Positions 16,979-24,427 of a stretch of DNA of 64,000 nt are shown one piece after another. The translations under genes and the position numbers were made by a program. The stretch is taken from NCBI GenBank assembly GCA_958413985.1, contig CATYVZ010000008.1:7879-71878 (forward strand), given 5' to 3'. Below the pieces are notes generated by a model. It searched no databases and was not told where the DNA came from. It saw only the letters and a program-made list of their open reading frames with translations. The DNA comes from an uncultured Bacilli bacterium. Lineage in GTDB: Bacteria; Bacillota_I; Bacilli_A; RF39; UBA660. The stretch's first letter is position 1, and each line of letters starts with the position of its first letter.

Positions 16979-17881
16979 ATGATAACTGTAATATTTGTTC
17001 TTATTGCTATTATTTTGTTATTTATATTCATATATCGAATCAACACTGGCGAAAATGTCTATAAATTCATCGTAAATAATGTCAATAATGTTTATGAAAA
17101 ATATGCTCCCTATTCATTTAAAGTTGTAAGAGAAAAGGTTAAAGAATTAGGACAAGAATTTACGCCAAAACAATATTTTATTCAAATAGTTGTCTTTTCT
17201 GTTGGATCAGCTGTTGTTTCATATCTTTATTTTTACAGTTTAATTTGGTGTATAGTTTATATAATAATTGCCATTTTGATAATACCTTATCTATCATATT
17301 TGCGTTGCAAAAGATTATATAGTGAGTTTATTTTTGAACAAATTCAAGTTTATACCACTAATACAATCATGGAATTTGCTACGACACAAAGCTTTGTTAA
17401 ATCACTAGAGGGAGTTTATGAATCTGGAATATTAGAAGATCCCGTTAAAAGTGATGTTAAGACGATGATCGATATGGCATATCGTAATGGAACAATTAAT
17501 GAATCGATCAACTTTATGAACGAAAAATACGATTATTATATCGTTCGAAATATGCATCAATTATTTTTACAAATCACTAATGAAGGAGCTAGAGATGCTT
17601 CTGGATCATTAGAAAATATGTCACAAGATATAGATATGCTTGTAGAAGGGGTATATCGCGATCGTATCGATCGTGCTACATTCCATAAAAAATTTTTACA
17701 ATTTGGTATTGTTTTATATTTGATGGTAATGTTAGTTCAATTTTTATTAGGTACAGAAACTTATTTAGAAATGCTTAAAATTTGGTATGTTCAGTTATTA
17801 TTGCACGCCATAGTAATTATAAATACTTATTTCTTGTTGAGTGGCGAAAAATTTTATAATGAGAATGTGGGGGCTGAATAA
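16979..17881 (+). CDS. tadB: TadB-like inner membrane platform protein
   Basis: 300 aa of the GspF/TadB type: a span at 2-20, a pair of spans at about 68-105, a cytoplasmic helical bundle (FEQIQVYTTNTIMEFATTQSFVKSLEGVYESG is the T2SSF-like segment), and two C-terminal spans (about 238-290). GGAGG at 16968-16972 sets the start, and the stop overlaps the start of tadC. It should form the membrane platform that CpaF turns on. Confidence 0.88.
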   Translation: MITVIFVLIAIILLFIFIYRINTGENVYKFIVNNVNNVYEKYAPYSFKVVREKVKELGQEFTPKQYFIQIVVFSVGSAVVSYLYFYSLIWCIVYIIIAILIIPYLSYLRCKRLYSEFIFEQIQVYTTNTIMEFATTQSFVKSLEGVYESGILEDPVKSDVKTMIDMAYRNGTINESINFMNEKYDYYIVRNMHQLFLQITNEGARDASGSLENMSQDIDMLVEGVYRDRIDRATFHKKFLQFGIVLYLMVMLVQFLLGTETYLEMLKIWYVQLLLHAIVIINTYFLLSGEKFYNENVGAE

Positions 17882-18663
17882 TGATTTTTGTATTAATAGG
17901 AATAATTTTGTTTTTTATCGTTATCTATAATAGATTTGTCGAACCTAATCAGTTTCTAAAAGAAACACAACCGATTTTTAAATTTTTACGAGAATCAGAT
18001 TATGAATTTTTGTTAAAACTTAAATATGGTCCTGATGTCGATGTCGACAAAATGTTTGGCAAAAGAGTTCGCAATGGCTTGATTGCAATCGTTATTATGT
18101 TTTTTATATTTTTATCAAATTTACAATTTATCTATGTTTTATTTGCTATTATCGTCGGATTTGTTATTTTCAAACAACCTTATACGGCATTAAGGTCATA
18201 TTACAAAAGAAACCTACACAACATCAATTTGATGTTACCGTATTATTTAAAAAGTTTAGAAATTTTAGTCCAACATTATACTGTACCGGTAGCTTTGTCG
18301 CGTTCAATCGAACAAGCTCCCGAAATATTCAAACCAGGATTAAGAACATTAGTTGCTAGAATCGAAGCGGGCGATATGACGGTCGATCCTTACATGGAAT
18401 TTGCCAAAGAATATCCTGTTCGTGATTCGATGAGAATGATGCGTCTTTTGTATCGTTTAAGCCTTGGTAGCCAAGAAAAAAAACAGGAACAATTAATGAT
18501 GTTTTCACGAACTGTTTCTAGTTTGCAAAATAAATCTCGTGAACAGAAATATGCTGAAAGATTGGCTAACATGGAACAAAGAACGATGATTATGTTGTTT
18601 GTTACTGGTGGTGGTATCATGTTATTGATGTTATTATCGATGATGATGCTAATGAATTTTTAG
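17881..18663 (+). CDS. tadC: TadC-like membrane platform protein
   Basis: 260 aa. It has a first span at 2-17, paired spans at about 62-95, the T2SSF-type cytoplasmic region (LPYYLKSLEILVQHYTVPVALSRSIEQAPEIFKPGLRTLVARIEAG) and a C-terminal span ending in a Met/Leu-rich tail. It pairs with TadB, with overlapping start and stop. There is no terminator before the pilin gene, but the pilin has its own promoter. Confidence 0.87.
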   Translation: MIFVLIGIILFFIVIYNRFVEPNQFLKETQPIFKFLRESDYEFLLKLKYGPDVDVDKMFGKRVRNGLIAIVIMFFIFLSNLQFIYVLFAIIVGFVIFKQPYTALRSYYKRNLHNINLMLPYYLKSLEILVQHYTVPVALSRSIEQAPEIFKPGLRTLVARIEAGDMTVDPYMEFAKEYPVRDSMRMMRLLYRLSLGSQEKKQEQLMMFSRTVSSLQNKSREQKYAERLANMEQRTMIMLFVTGGGIMLLMLLSMMMLMNF

Positions 18664-18683
18664 ATAATTGAGTAAAAATGTGA

Positions 18684-18689
18684 TATAAT
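18684..18689 (+). promoter_or_regulatory. Extended -10 promoter of the pilin gene
   Basis: TGATATAAT carries an extended -10, with TATAAT at 18684-18689; the -35 is poor. It lies 27 bp before the pilin start. A private promoter would allow the pilin to be made in excess over the machine. Confidence 0.6.
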
Positions 18690-18716
18690 AAATATATTGT
18701 GTAAGGTGGTGAAAGA

Positions 18717-18941
18717 ATGAAAGAAGCAGCTGGAGAAGCTAATATGACAGTAATTACGATCATCTTAATTGGTGTTATTGCTGCCATTGCTATTCCATTA
18801 GTAACTAATTTGATGAGTAGTACCGCTGAAAGAACTTGCTGTACAGATGCTGGTGGAACTTGGGAAGGAGGAGCTTGCCAAGCTACTGCGGTGTTTGATC
18901 AAAACAGTTACAACACATGTGTTCAAAACGCAAACTCTTAA
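18717..18941 (+). CDS. Small Flp-like pilin
   Basis: 74 aa. An MKEAAGEANM leader runs straight into a hydrophobic helix (VITIILIGVIAAIAIPLV) and a short Cys-containing C-terminal region (four Cys: CC at 38-39, one at 49 and one at 69) that could be disulfide-locked. Size, position after tadC and a dedicated promoter fit the major pilin. Unlike classic Flp pilins there is no clear G/xxxxEF processing site, though a Gly at position 6 is followed by Glu. AAGGTGGTG provides the ribosome site. Confidence 0.75.
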   Translation: MKEAAGEANMTVITIILIGVIAAIAIPLVTNLMSSTAERTCCTDAGGTWEGGACQATAVFDQNSYNTCVQNANS

Positions 18942-18945
18942 AATG

Positions 18946-18975
18946 GGATAAATTTTTATCCTTTTTAATTTGCAA
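18946..18975 (+). terminator. Pilin terminator, with a 22-bp repeat shared with 20970
   Basis: GGATAA (18946-18951) pairs with TTATCC and is followed by TTTTT. From 18954 to 18975 the sequence is identical to 20970-20991. The two copies bracket ackA and the following gene. Confidence 0.7.
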
Positions 18976-18980
18976 AAAAT

Positions 18981-19009
18981 TTGCATTTAAACAGACATTA
19001 TGATATTAT
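18981..19009 (+). promoter_or_regulatory. ackA promoter
   Basis: TTGCAT (18981-18986) and TATTAT (19004-19009) with 17-bp spacing. Confidence 0.65.
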
Positions 19010-19033
19010 ATATGACAAATTTGGAGGTCTTTT

Positions 19034-20281
19034 ATGGAAGGAAAATATTTAGTTATCAATGCTGGTAGTTCATCATTAAAATTTTCGCTATATGAAATGC
19101 CAGAAGCAAAAGAATTAGTAAATGGATTGGTTGAAAAGATTGGCGAAGGTGATAGTCGTTTTATCTTAAGATTTAATGACAACAAAATCGAAGATTTTTG
19201 TAATGCTAATAATCATATCGACGCTGTAAATATCATGCTTAACGGATTAACTAAAAATAATTTTATTTCAAATATCGATGAAATAAAAGGTATAGGTCAT
19301 AGAGTTTTGCACGGTGGAGAAAAATATAATGATTCTGTTGTGATTGATGAAAATGTAATAAATGATATTAAAAAACTAACTAAGTTAGGTCCCCTTCATC
19401 ATCCGGGACAGATAGCAGGAATTGAAAGTATGAAACTTATTTTGCCAAATGTTTTACAAGTGGCGGTCTTTGATACGGCATTTCATCAAACAATGCCAGA
19501 AGAAAATTATCTATATGCTGTACCTTATGACTGGTATGCAAAAAATGGTGTCAGAAAATATGGCTTTCATGGAACCAGCCATAAATATATAACGGAATGT
19601 TTAAAGAAACGTTATTCAAAAGATAATGTAAATGCAATTATTTGTCATATAGGTAGTGGTGCAAGTATTTCGTGCATAAAGGATGGAAAATGTTACGATA
19701 CATCGATGGGTTTAACACCTTTAGATGGTCTAATAATGGGGACAAGAAGTGGCTCGATTGATCCATCGATAATAGAATATATTTCAAATGAAAGAAATTT
19801 AAATGTACAAGAAATAAATCAAATTTTAAACAAAAACAGTGGTCTGATCGGTATAGCTGGCAAAAACGATTTTAGAGATCTGACAGCTTTGGCAGAAGCA
19901 GGAAATCGAAAAGCTCAATTAGCCATTTTGATGATGAGAAAATCTATAATTAAATATATTGCTCAATATTATTTTGAACTTAACGGAAACATAGATGCCA
20001 TAGTTTTTACAGCAGGAATTGGCGAAAATAGAGTTGAATTAAGAGAAAAAATAATTGAAGACATTTCTAAACCAATGGGAATATCTTTAAATAAAGAAGC
20101 CAATGATAACATTTCGCGTTCTAAAGCTAATCGTTCTGGTAAAATATCAACAGACAATTCAAAAATAGAAGTATTAGTAATTCCAACAGATGAAGAATAT
20201 ATTATTTTAAAAGATACATACAATTTAAGTAAAACTGTCACTATCGAAAATAGTAAAGTTTTGAAAAATATATTAAAATAA
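19034..20281 (+). CDS. ackA: Acetate kinase
   Basis: 415 aa. It makes ATP from acetyl phosphate and ADP. Family signatures: VINAGSSSLKFSLY (phosphate 1), GHRVLHGGEKY, VAVFDTAFHQTMP, YGFHGTSHKYI, ICHIGSGASIS, MGLTPLDGLIMGTRSGSIDP, and VFTAGIGENR (adenosine site). GGAGG at 19023-19027 gives the start. It completes the pflBA fermentation route in this window, yet it sits inside the Tad/T4SS gene run with its own promoter, so it is probably not part of that machine. Confidence 0.97.
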   Translation: MEGKYLVINAGSSSLKFSLYEMPEAKELVNGLVEKIGEGDSRFILRFNDNKIEDFCNANNHIDAVNIMLNGLTKNNFISNIDEIKGIGHRVLHGGEKYNDSVVIDENVINDIKKLTKLGPLHHPGQIAGIESMKLILPNVLQVAVFDTAFHQTMPEENYLYAVPYDWYAKNGVRKYGFHGTSHKYITECLKKRYSKDNVNAIICHIGSGASISCIKDGKCYDTSMGLTPLDGLIMGTRSGSIDPSIIEYISNERNLNVQEINQILNKNSGLIGIAGKNDFRDLTALAEAGNRKAQLAILMMRKSIIKYIAQYYFELNGNIDAIVFTAGIGENRVELREKIIEDISKPMGISLNKEANDNISRSKANRSGKISTDNSKIEVLVIPTDEEYIILKDTYNLSKTVTIENSKVLKNILK

Positions 20282-20296
20282 TATAAGGAGCTTTAA

Positions 20297-20944
20297 ATGA
20301 AAAAAGTAGTTTTAAAAGAAAAATATTGTCTTGAATATATTAAAGATGCTTTTAATAATTTCAAAAAAAATCGACATGAAGTCGAAAAAGCAGATTATCA
20401 TCATAATTGTAGCTATGATTCGATTTTATCGATTTTAGAAAATGGGATCTTACCTATAAAACAATTACACTCTAAAAAAATCAGAAATTTTTCCCATGAA
20501 GAATTACTTATATGCTCAGATGTCGAATCGCATGCAAACGGTTTTGATGGAATTTCACTATCAAAGGTTGGACTAGATGATTTATATCATAATGAATATG
20601 TATATAATCCCTTACGGTGTGGCTATATTGATTTAATAATTTCTAATTGTGTTAAGGCTTTTAGATATACAGTAAACTATGGAAATGAATTTATAACTTA
20701 TCAAAAAATACCTGTTGATTATATAAAATCAATAGATATAAGATTATTAGAATATATTGCTAATTATAAAAAGGGAAATGGTCTTAACAATATAGTTGAA
20801 AAATATAATAGTTTAATAAGAATTTCACAAAAAATCATCGACGATAGTAGTAACGTAACAGTTAGAGAAATGAGTGATGATAATAATTGTGAGTTAGATG
20901 TTGATGGTTTATCAAAATCACCAATATTAGTACTAAAAAGATAA
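20297..20944 (+). CDS. Unknown protein, weakly ADP-ribosyltransferase-like
   Basis: 215 aa, soluble, 15 bp after ackA and probably co-transcribed (AAGGAG at 20285-20290). Residues about 32-55 (ADYHHNCSYDSILSILENGI) resemble the H-x-T/C...I..ILENGI segment that begins ART-fold enzymes such as DarT or RNA 2'-phosphotransferase, and DGISLSKVGLDD could be the next strand. The catalytic Glu cannot be placed with confidence. I therefore call the function unknown, with an ART fold as a weak guess. Confidence 0.6.
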   Translation: MKKVVLKEKYCLEYIKDAFNNFKKNRHEVEKADYHHNCSYDSILSILENGILPIKQLHSKKIRNFSHEELLICSDVESHANGFDGISLSKVGLDDLYHNEYVYNPLRCGYIDLIISNCVKAFRYTVNYGNEFITYQKIPVDYIKSIDIRLLEYIANYKKGNGLNNIVEKYNSLIRISQKIIDDSSNVTVREMSDDNNCELDVDGLSKSPILVLKR

Positions 20945-20961
20945 TGAATATTTAAAATAAC

Positions 20962-20991
20962 AAAGGATATTTTATCCTTTTTAATTTGCAA
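20962..20991 (+). terminator. Terminator, second copy of the 22-bp repeat
   Basis: AAAGGATA (20962-20969) pairs with TATCCTTT (20973-20980), then more T. Bases 20970-20991 repeat 18954-18975 exactly. Confidence 0.75.
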
Positions 20992-21004
20992 TTAGATAAA
21001 AACA

Positions 21005-21033
21005 TTGCAATAAAAATTAAAATATAGTATAAT
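21005..21033 (+). promoter_or_regulatory. Promoter of TadE-like gene 1
   Basis: TTGCAA (21005-21010) and TATAAT (21028-21033), 17-bp spacing. A 21-bp stretch including this -10 (21017-21037) recurs at 21541-21561 before the paralogous next gene. Confidence 0.75.
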
Positions 21034-21062
21034 TATTTTAATGTGAAAGTAAGGTGTTATTT

Positions 21063-21506
21063 ATGAGCGGTCCAATAGGTCATACATTTATTTATAATTT
21101 AGTTATTATATTTATTGTGATTGTTTTTGCTTTCTTATCAGGGACACTTAGCTATTATAAAGCATTTAAAGTCAATAATAGAATCGTTCACGCCATAGAA
21201 AAATACGAGGGTTATAACGATTTATCGAAAGCAGAAATCGATATTGTTTTGGGCAATTTAGGCTACTCATTAGAAAATGCTAATTGTAAACAGGAATACA
21301 AAAATATGTATTTGATCGATTCATTACAAGAAAACTATAAATACTGTATTTATATCGATAATTTGAATCCACAAAAAGGTAGCTATTATACCTATGGCAT
21401 TTTAACCTATATGAATTTAGATTTGCCATTTATCAATATCATCGATATACCAGTTTTTTCTAGAACTAACCGTCTTTATAAATTTACTACTGATGAATCC
21501 TTATAG
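21063..21506 (+). CDS. TadE/minor pilin-like protein 1
   Basis: 147 aa from ATG 21063; AAGGTG at 21051-21056 overlaps the GTG alternative at 21054. MSGPIGHTFIYN leads directly into a span (about 9-32), followed by an extracellular domain with two Cys. It is a paralogue of the next protein: both share (A/S)xxK.FKV.NR.(I/V)..IEKY.GY, a Cys-containing middle, and a C-terminal LPFIN..IDIPV..(R/E)T block. Such a pair fits minor pilins TadE/TadF, but I see no direct family signature. Confidence 0.65.
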   Translation: MSGPIGHTFIYNLVIIFIVIVFAFLSGTLSYYKAFKVNNRIVHAIEKYEGYNDLSKAEIDIVLGNLGYSLENANCKQEYKNMYLIDSLQENYKYCIYIDNLNPQKGSYYTYGILTYMNLDLPFINIIDIPVFSRTNRLYKFTTDESL

Positions 21507-21583
21507 GATTTTTTTAATTTCAAAACTATTGTAGTATTTTTTAAAATATAGTATAATTATTACAGGATAAGAGGAGGCTAAAT

Positions 21584-22009
21584 ATGAAAGAAGCTATTGG
21601 AACATCGATGGTATTTAATCTTATTATGATTTTTTTAGGTGTCTTTATCATTCTTTACGTTAGTTCAATCGCTTATTCTAAAGGTTTTAAAGTACGAAAC
21701 AGATTGATCGATATAATTGAAAAATATGATGGCTATACTGAAGAAGCAAAAGATGAAATAGCTGAAAATTTAGCAGCAATCGGCTATCGAATTGTCGATA
21801 AAGAATGTGGTGATCATAATGGGGTTCAACCTATTGCTAATGATAGTGCATATCACTACTGTGTTTATCAATACAATACAAATAAAGGTAACTATTATGG
21901 AGTAAAAGTTTTTATTCATTTTGATTTTCCAATCATCAATGGTTTTTTCGAAATACCGATTTATGGTGAGACACGTATTTTATTTGAAAAAAGTGAGGTG
22001 CAAGGATAA
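21584..22009 (+). CDS. TadE/minor pilin-like protein 2
   Basis: 141 aa, GAGGAGG ribosome site, own promoter (TTGTAG 21530-21535, TATAAT 21552-21557, 16-bp spacing). It begins MKEAIGTSMVFNLIMIF, similar in style to the pilin at 18717 (MKEAAGEANM), with one span and an extracellular domain with two Cys. Tandem duplicate of the gene at 21063, including promoter bases. Its last base overlaps the start of the TadZ-like gene, which ties it to the machine. Confidence 0.65.
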   Translation: MKEAIGTSMVFNLIMIFLGVFIILYVSSIAYSKGFKVRNRLIDIIEKYDGYTEEAKDEIAENLAAIGYRIVDKECGDHNGVQPIANDSAYHYCVYQYNTNKGNYYGVKVFIHFDFPIINGFFEIPIYGETRILFEKSEVQG

Positions 22010-22998
22010 TGAATGTAATCATTGTTAATCAAAGAAAAGAATTATTAAATTCACTTAGTATCGATGTTATTAAATCGATTGAAGGTCAATTTGAAGTCGA
22101 AGAAATAATCGAAATGTTTAAAAATTTTTATTATCAACGAATGATTTTAGATGTCACGGCTTTAAAAAACTACCAAGACATTAGAACTCTTCAAAAATTA
22201 TCTATTTCTTTAGATATGGATAAATTAATTTTGTTGTTAGATGACAGTGAAGAATCATCTTCACCTAATTATCTTTCTAAATTAATTTCGATGGGAATTT
22301 ATAATTTCACTAGAAATGTTGAAGGAATTCTTTATTTATATAATAACCCTAATAGCTATCGCGATGTTGCGCAATATCATCAATTAGAAAATGTCGAAAC
22401 CCAACCACAGATAGTTTATCAAAATGTCGAAGCTAATTATTGCAGAATTATCGGTGTTAAAAATGTGACCGATGAAACAGGAGCTACAACTTTTTGTTAT
22501 ATGATGGTTAAACAGTTAAAGAAAAATTACGATGTTATTGGTGTCGAAGTCGATGCTAACGATTTTAACTATTTTAACGACAAATCTTTGCATAGTGTTA
22601 GCAGTAAAGATTTAGGTAGTTTTATCGAAAAGAATAACGATCGTGATGTAATAATTATCGATATGAATAATAGTGCTATCGCATCAGGCTTAGTTCAAGA
22701 AATAATTTATTTAGTTGAACCTTCAACGATCAAATTAAATAAATTAATGAATATTAAAAGAAATATTTTTAAAGAATTAGAAGATAGAAAAATAATTTTA
22801 AATCAGAGTTTACTTAGTTCTAAAGATGTTTTAGAACTTCAGTATGAGGCTCGAACAAAATTCTTTTTTAACATGCCACCTTTGAACGAACGTGATCAAG
22901 ATATTATGATTATGGATACGTTCTTGGCTAAATTAGGTTTTGCTAAGCAACAAACAGGAGAAGTTGAAAAAAGAAAGAAAATTTTAGGTTTATTTTAA
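22009..22998 (+). CDS. TadZ/CpaE-like ParA-type protein with degenerate P loop
   Basis: 329 aa. The N-terminal part (about 1-120) looks like a receiver-like domain (MILDVTALKNYQDIRTL, KLILLLDDSEES) as in CpaE/TadZ. From residue 145 a MinD/ParA-type fold follows: YCRIIGVKNVTDETGATTF aligns with the deviant Walker A but lacks both of its lysines, and DVIIIDMNNS is the Walker B position (usually DxxDxP). TadZ proteins place the Tad machine at a pole, and atypical members that lack ATPase function are known. The assignment rests on domain order and location. Confidence 0.65.
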   Translation: MNVIIVNQRKELLNSLSIDVIKSIEGQFEVEEIIEMFKNFYYQRMILDVTALKNYQDIRTLQKLSISLDMDKLILLLDDSEESSSPNYLSKLISMGIYNFTRNVEGILYLYNNPNSYRDVAQYHQLENVETQPQIVYQNVEANYCRIIGVKNVTDETGATTFCYMMVKQLKKNYDVIGVEVDANDFNYFNDKSLHSVSSKDLGSFIEKNNDRDVIIIDMNNSAIASGLVQEIIYLVEPSTIKLNKLMNIKRNIFKELEDRKIILNQSLLSSKDVLELQYEARTKFFFNMPPLNERDQDIMIMDTFLAKLGFAKQQTGEVEKRKKILGLF

Positions 22999-23009
22999 GG
23001 GGGATTTGC

Positions 23010-23906
23010 GTGAAAAAGTATTTTGGAATTTTAATGGTTGTTTTATTGATTTTTTTAGCAAGTCCGATCAAGGCTTTAGCTATCGGTCAAGAAAACTTTT
23101 TGCTGTTGGATACTTATCAAAAATTAGTCTGTGGCGATACTGAGGTACCATATGTAGCTGCTCAAATTACTCAAACAGTATATATGATTTTACAAATTGC
23201 GACACCTATTATTATTATATTATTGGGTATGATCGATTTATTAAAAGCAGTAATGGCCCAAAAAGAAGATGAAATTAAAAAAAGTCAGCAAACTTTTGTT
23301 AGAAGATTATTAATTGGAGCAGCAGTTTTCTTAGTTTTTGTTCTGGTTAAGGTAATTATTGGTTTTGTCCAACCACAAAGCGATAATCCTAATATGTGGA
23401 ATTGCGTCGATTGCTTTATTAGTGGTGAAAATTGTAACATAAAACAAGATGCTACTACTGTTGCTACTAATAATGGACTTAATTTAATCAATAATATCAA
23501 TGTTGGTAGTAAGGTTAGTCAAGTAGATAAAATTTTAGGAGTAGATTGTTATATTGATCCGGTTACAATTAACTATGCCATTGGTGAATACGTGTGTGAA
23601 TGGCAATATGGTGATGGTATTACCTATAAAAGTATTGTTGATAGAGAAGACAATATAAAAGACATCGAAATTGAAGTTGACGAGGCGATATTAAAATCAG
23701 CTTTAAAAAATAAAGTGGCTGAATTTCCGGCATATGATACTAATTTAGAAAATACATATGCTGATTATAACCAACGTGTATCAGCATATGGAGTTGAAGG
23801 GACATTGATTTATAAAGGAACTTATAACATATATGTTTGGGTTGATAAAGGCGGTTATATGAAGACTGTTAAATGTGAACAAGATAAATGTTATCAGATT
23901 AATTAA
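23010..23906 (+). CDS. VirB2-like T4SS pilin domain with extra C-terminal domain
   Basis: 298 aa from GTG 23010 after GGGGG. A signal peptide (about 1-23, ending IKALA), then two spans (about 50-75 and 93-113) joined by a cytoplasmic loop KAVMAQKEDEIKKSQQTFVR, the two-helix hairpin of VirB2/TrbC-type pilins. A Cys cluster (NCVDCFISGENC) and an extracellular domain of about 150 residues follow. The next gene repeats the hairpin and Cys cluster but lacks the extra domain. The larger one could be a tip or adapter version of the pilin. Confidence 0.65.
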   Translation: MKKYFGILMVVLLIFLASPIKALAIGQENFLLLDTYQKLVCGDTEVPYVAAQITQTVYMILQIATPIIIILLGMIDLLKAVMAQKEDEIKKSQQTFVRRLLIGAAVFLVFVLVKVIIGFVQPQSDNPNMWNCVDCFISGENCNIKQDATTVATNNGLNLINNINVGSKVSQVDKILGVDCYIDPVTINYAIGEYVCEWQYGDGITYKSIVDREDNIKDIEIEVDEAILKSALKNKVAEFPAYDTNLENTYADYNQRVSAYGVEGTLIYKGTYNIYVWVDKGGYMKTVKCEQDKCYQIN

Positions 23907-23926
23907 AAATAATCTAAAATAGATAA

Positions 23927-23955
23927 TTGACAAATATAGGGAAATATAGTATTAT
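23927..23955 (+). promoter_or_regulatory. Strong promoter of VirB2-like gene 2
   Basis: A consensus TTGACA (23927-23932) and TATTAT (23950-23955) with 17-bp spacing, just before the small VirB2-like gene. Confidence 0.8.
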
Positions 23956-23979
23956 TAAATTTAGTTAGGAGGATATATT

Positions 23980-24333
23980 ATGTTTATATTAGAAACCGTT
24001 ACATGTGGAGGACTTGAAAATTTTAACGTTGATTCATTGATTCCACAATTAACATCTACTGCTGTTACTATTATTAAGATCGGTATTCCACTTATATTAA
24101 TTTTTCTTGGAATGTTAGATTTAGGTAAAGCAGTAATGGCACAAAAAGAAGATGAAATCAAAAAAAGTCAACAACTTTTTGTAAAACGATTAATTTCTGC
24201 CGTTTTAGTATTCCTAGTAGTGTTTATAGTCCAATTAGTTATTGGTTTGGTCGCAGGTGATGATCAAACTAGTATAACAAATTGTATTGATTGTTTCTTA
24301 AATGGCGTAGAAAATTGTGAACCATCGAAGTAA
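23980..24333 (+). CDS. VirB2-like T4SS pilin
   Basis: 117 aa, GGAGG at 23969-23973. Two spans (about 27-48 and 67-92) flank KAVMAQKEDEIKKSQQLFVK, nearly identical to the loop in the preceding protein, and the tail has NCIDCFLNGVENC. The N terminus is short and not a typical signal peptide. A consensus promoter before it and a strong terminator after it make it a separately, probably highly, expressed unit, as expected for a major T4SS pilin. Confidence 0.7.
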   Translation: MFILETVTCGGLENFNVDSLIPQLTSTAVTIIKIGIPLILIFLGMLDLGKAVMAQKEDEIKKSQQLFVKRLISAVLVFLVVFIVQLVIGLVAGDDQTSITNCIDCFLNGVENCEPSK

Positions 24334-24343
24334 ACATTGAACA

Positions 24344-24388
24344 AAAGATAATAAAACTATTTATTATCTTTTTTTTTTATGATATAAT
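24344..24388 (+). terminator. Strong terminator followed by an overlapping promoter
   Basis: AAAGATAATAAA (24344-24355) pairs with TTTATTATCTTT (24360-24371), then a run of T to 24378. A TGATATAAT extended -10 (TATAAT at 24383-24388) follows immediately and can drive the VirB6-like gene. Confidence 0.85.
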
Positions 24389-24427
24389 ATAGACGATATA
24401 TTTTATTTCAGGAATTGGGGTCAGATT

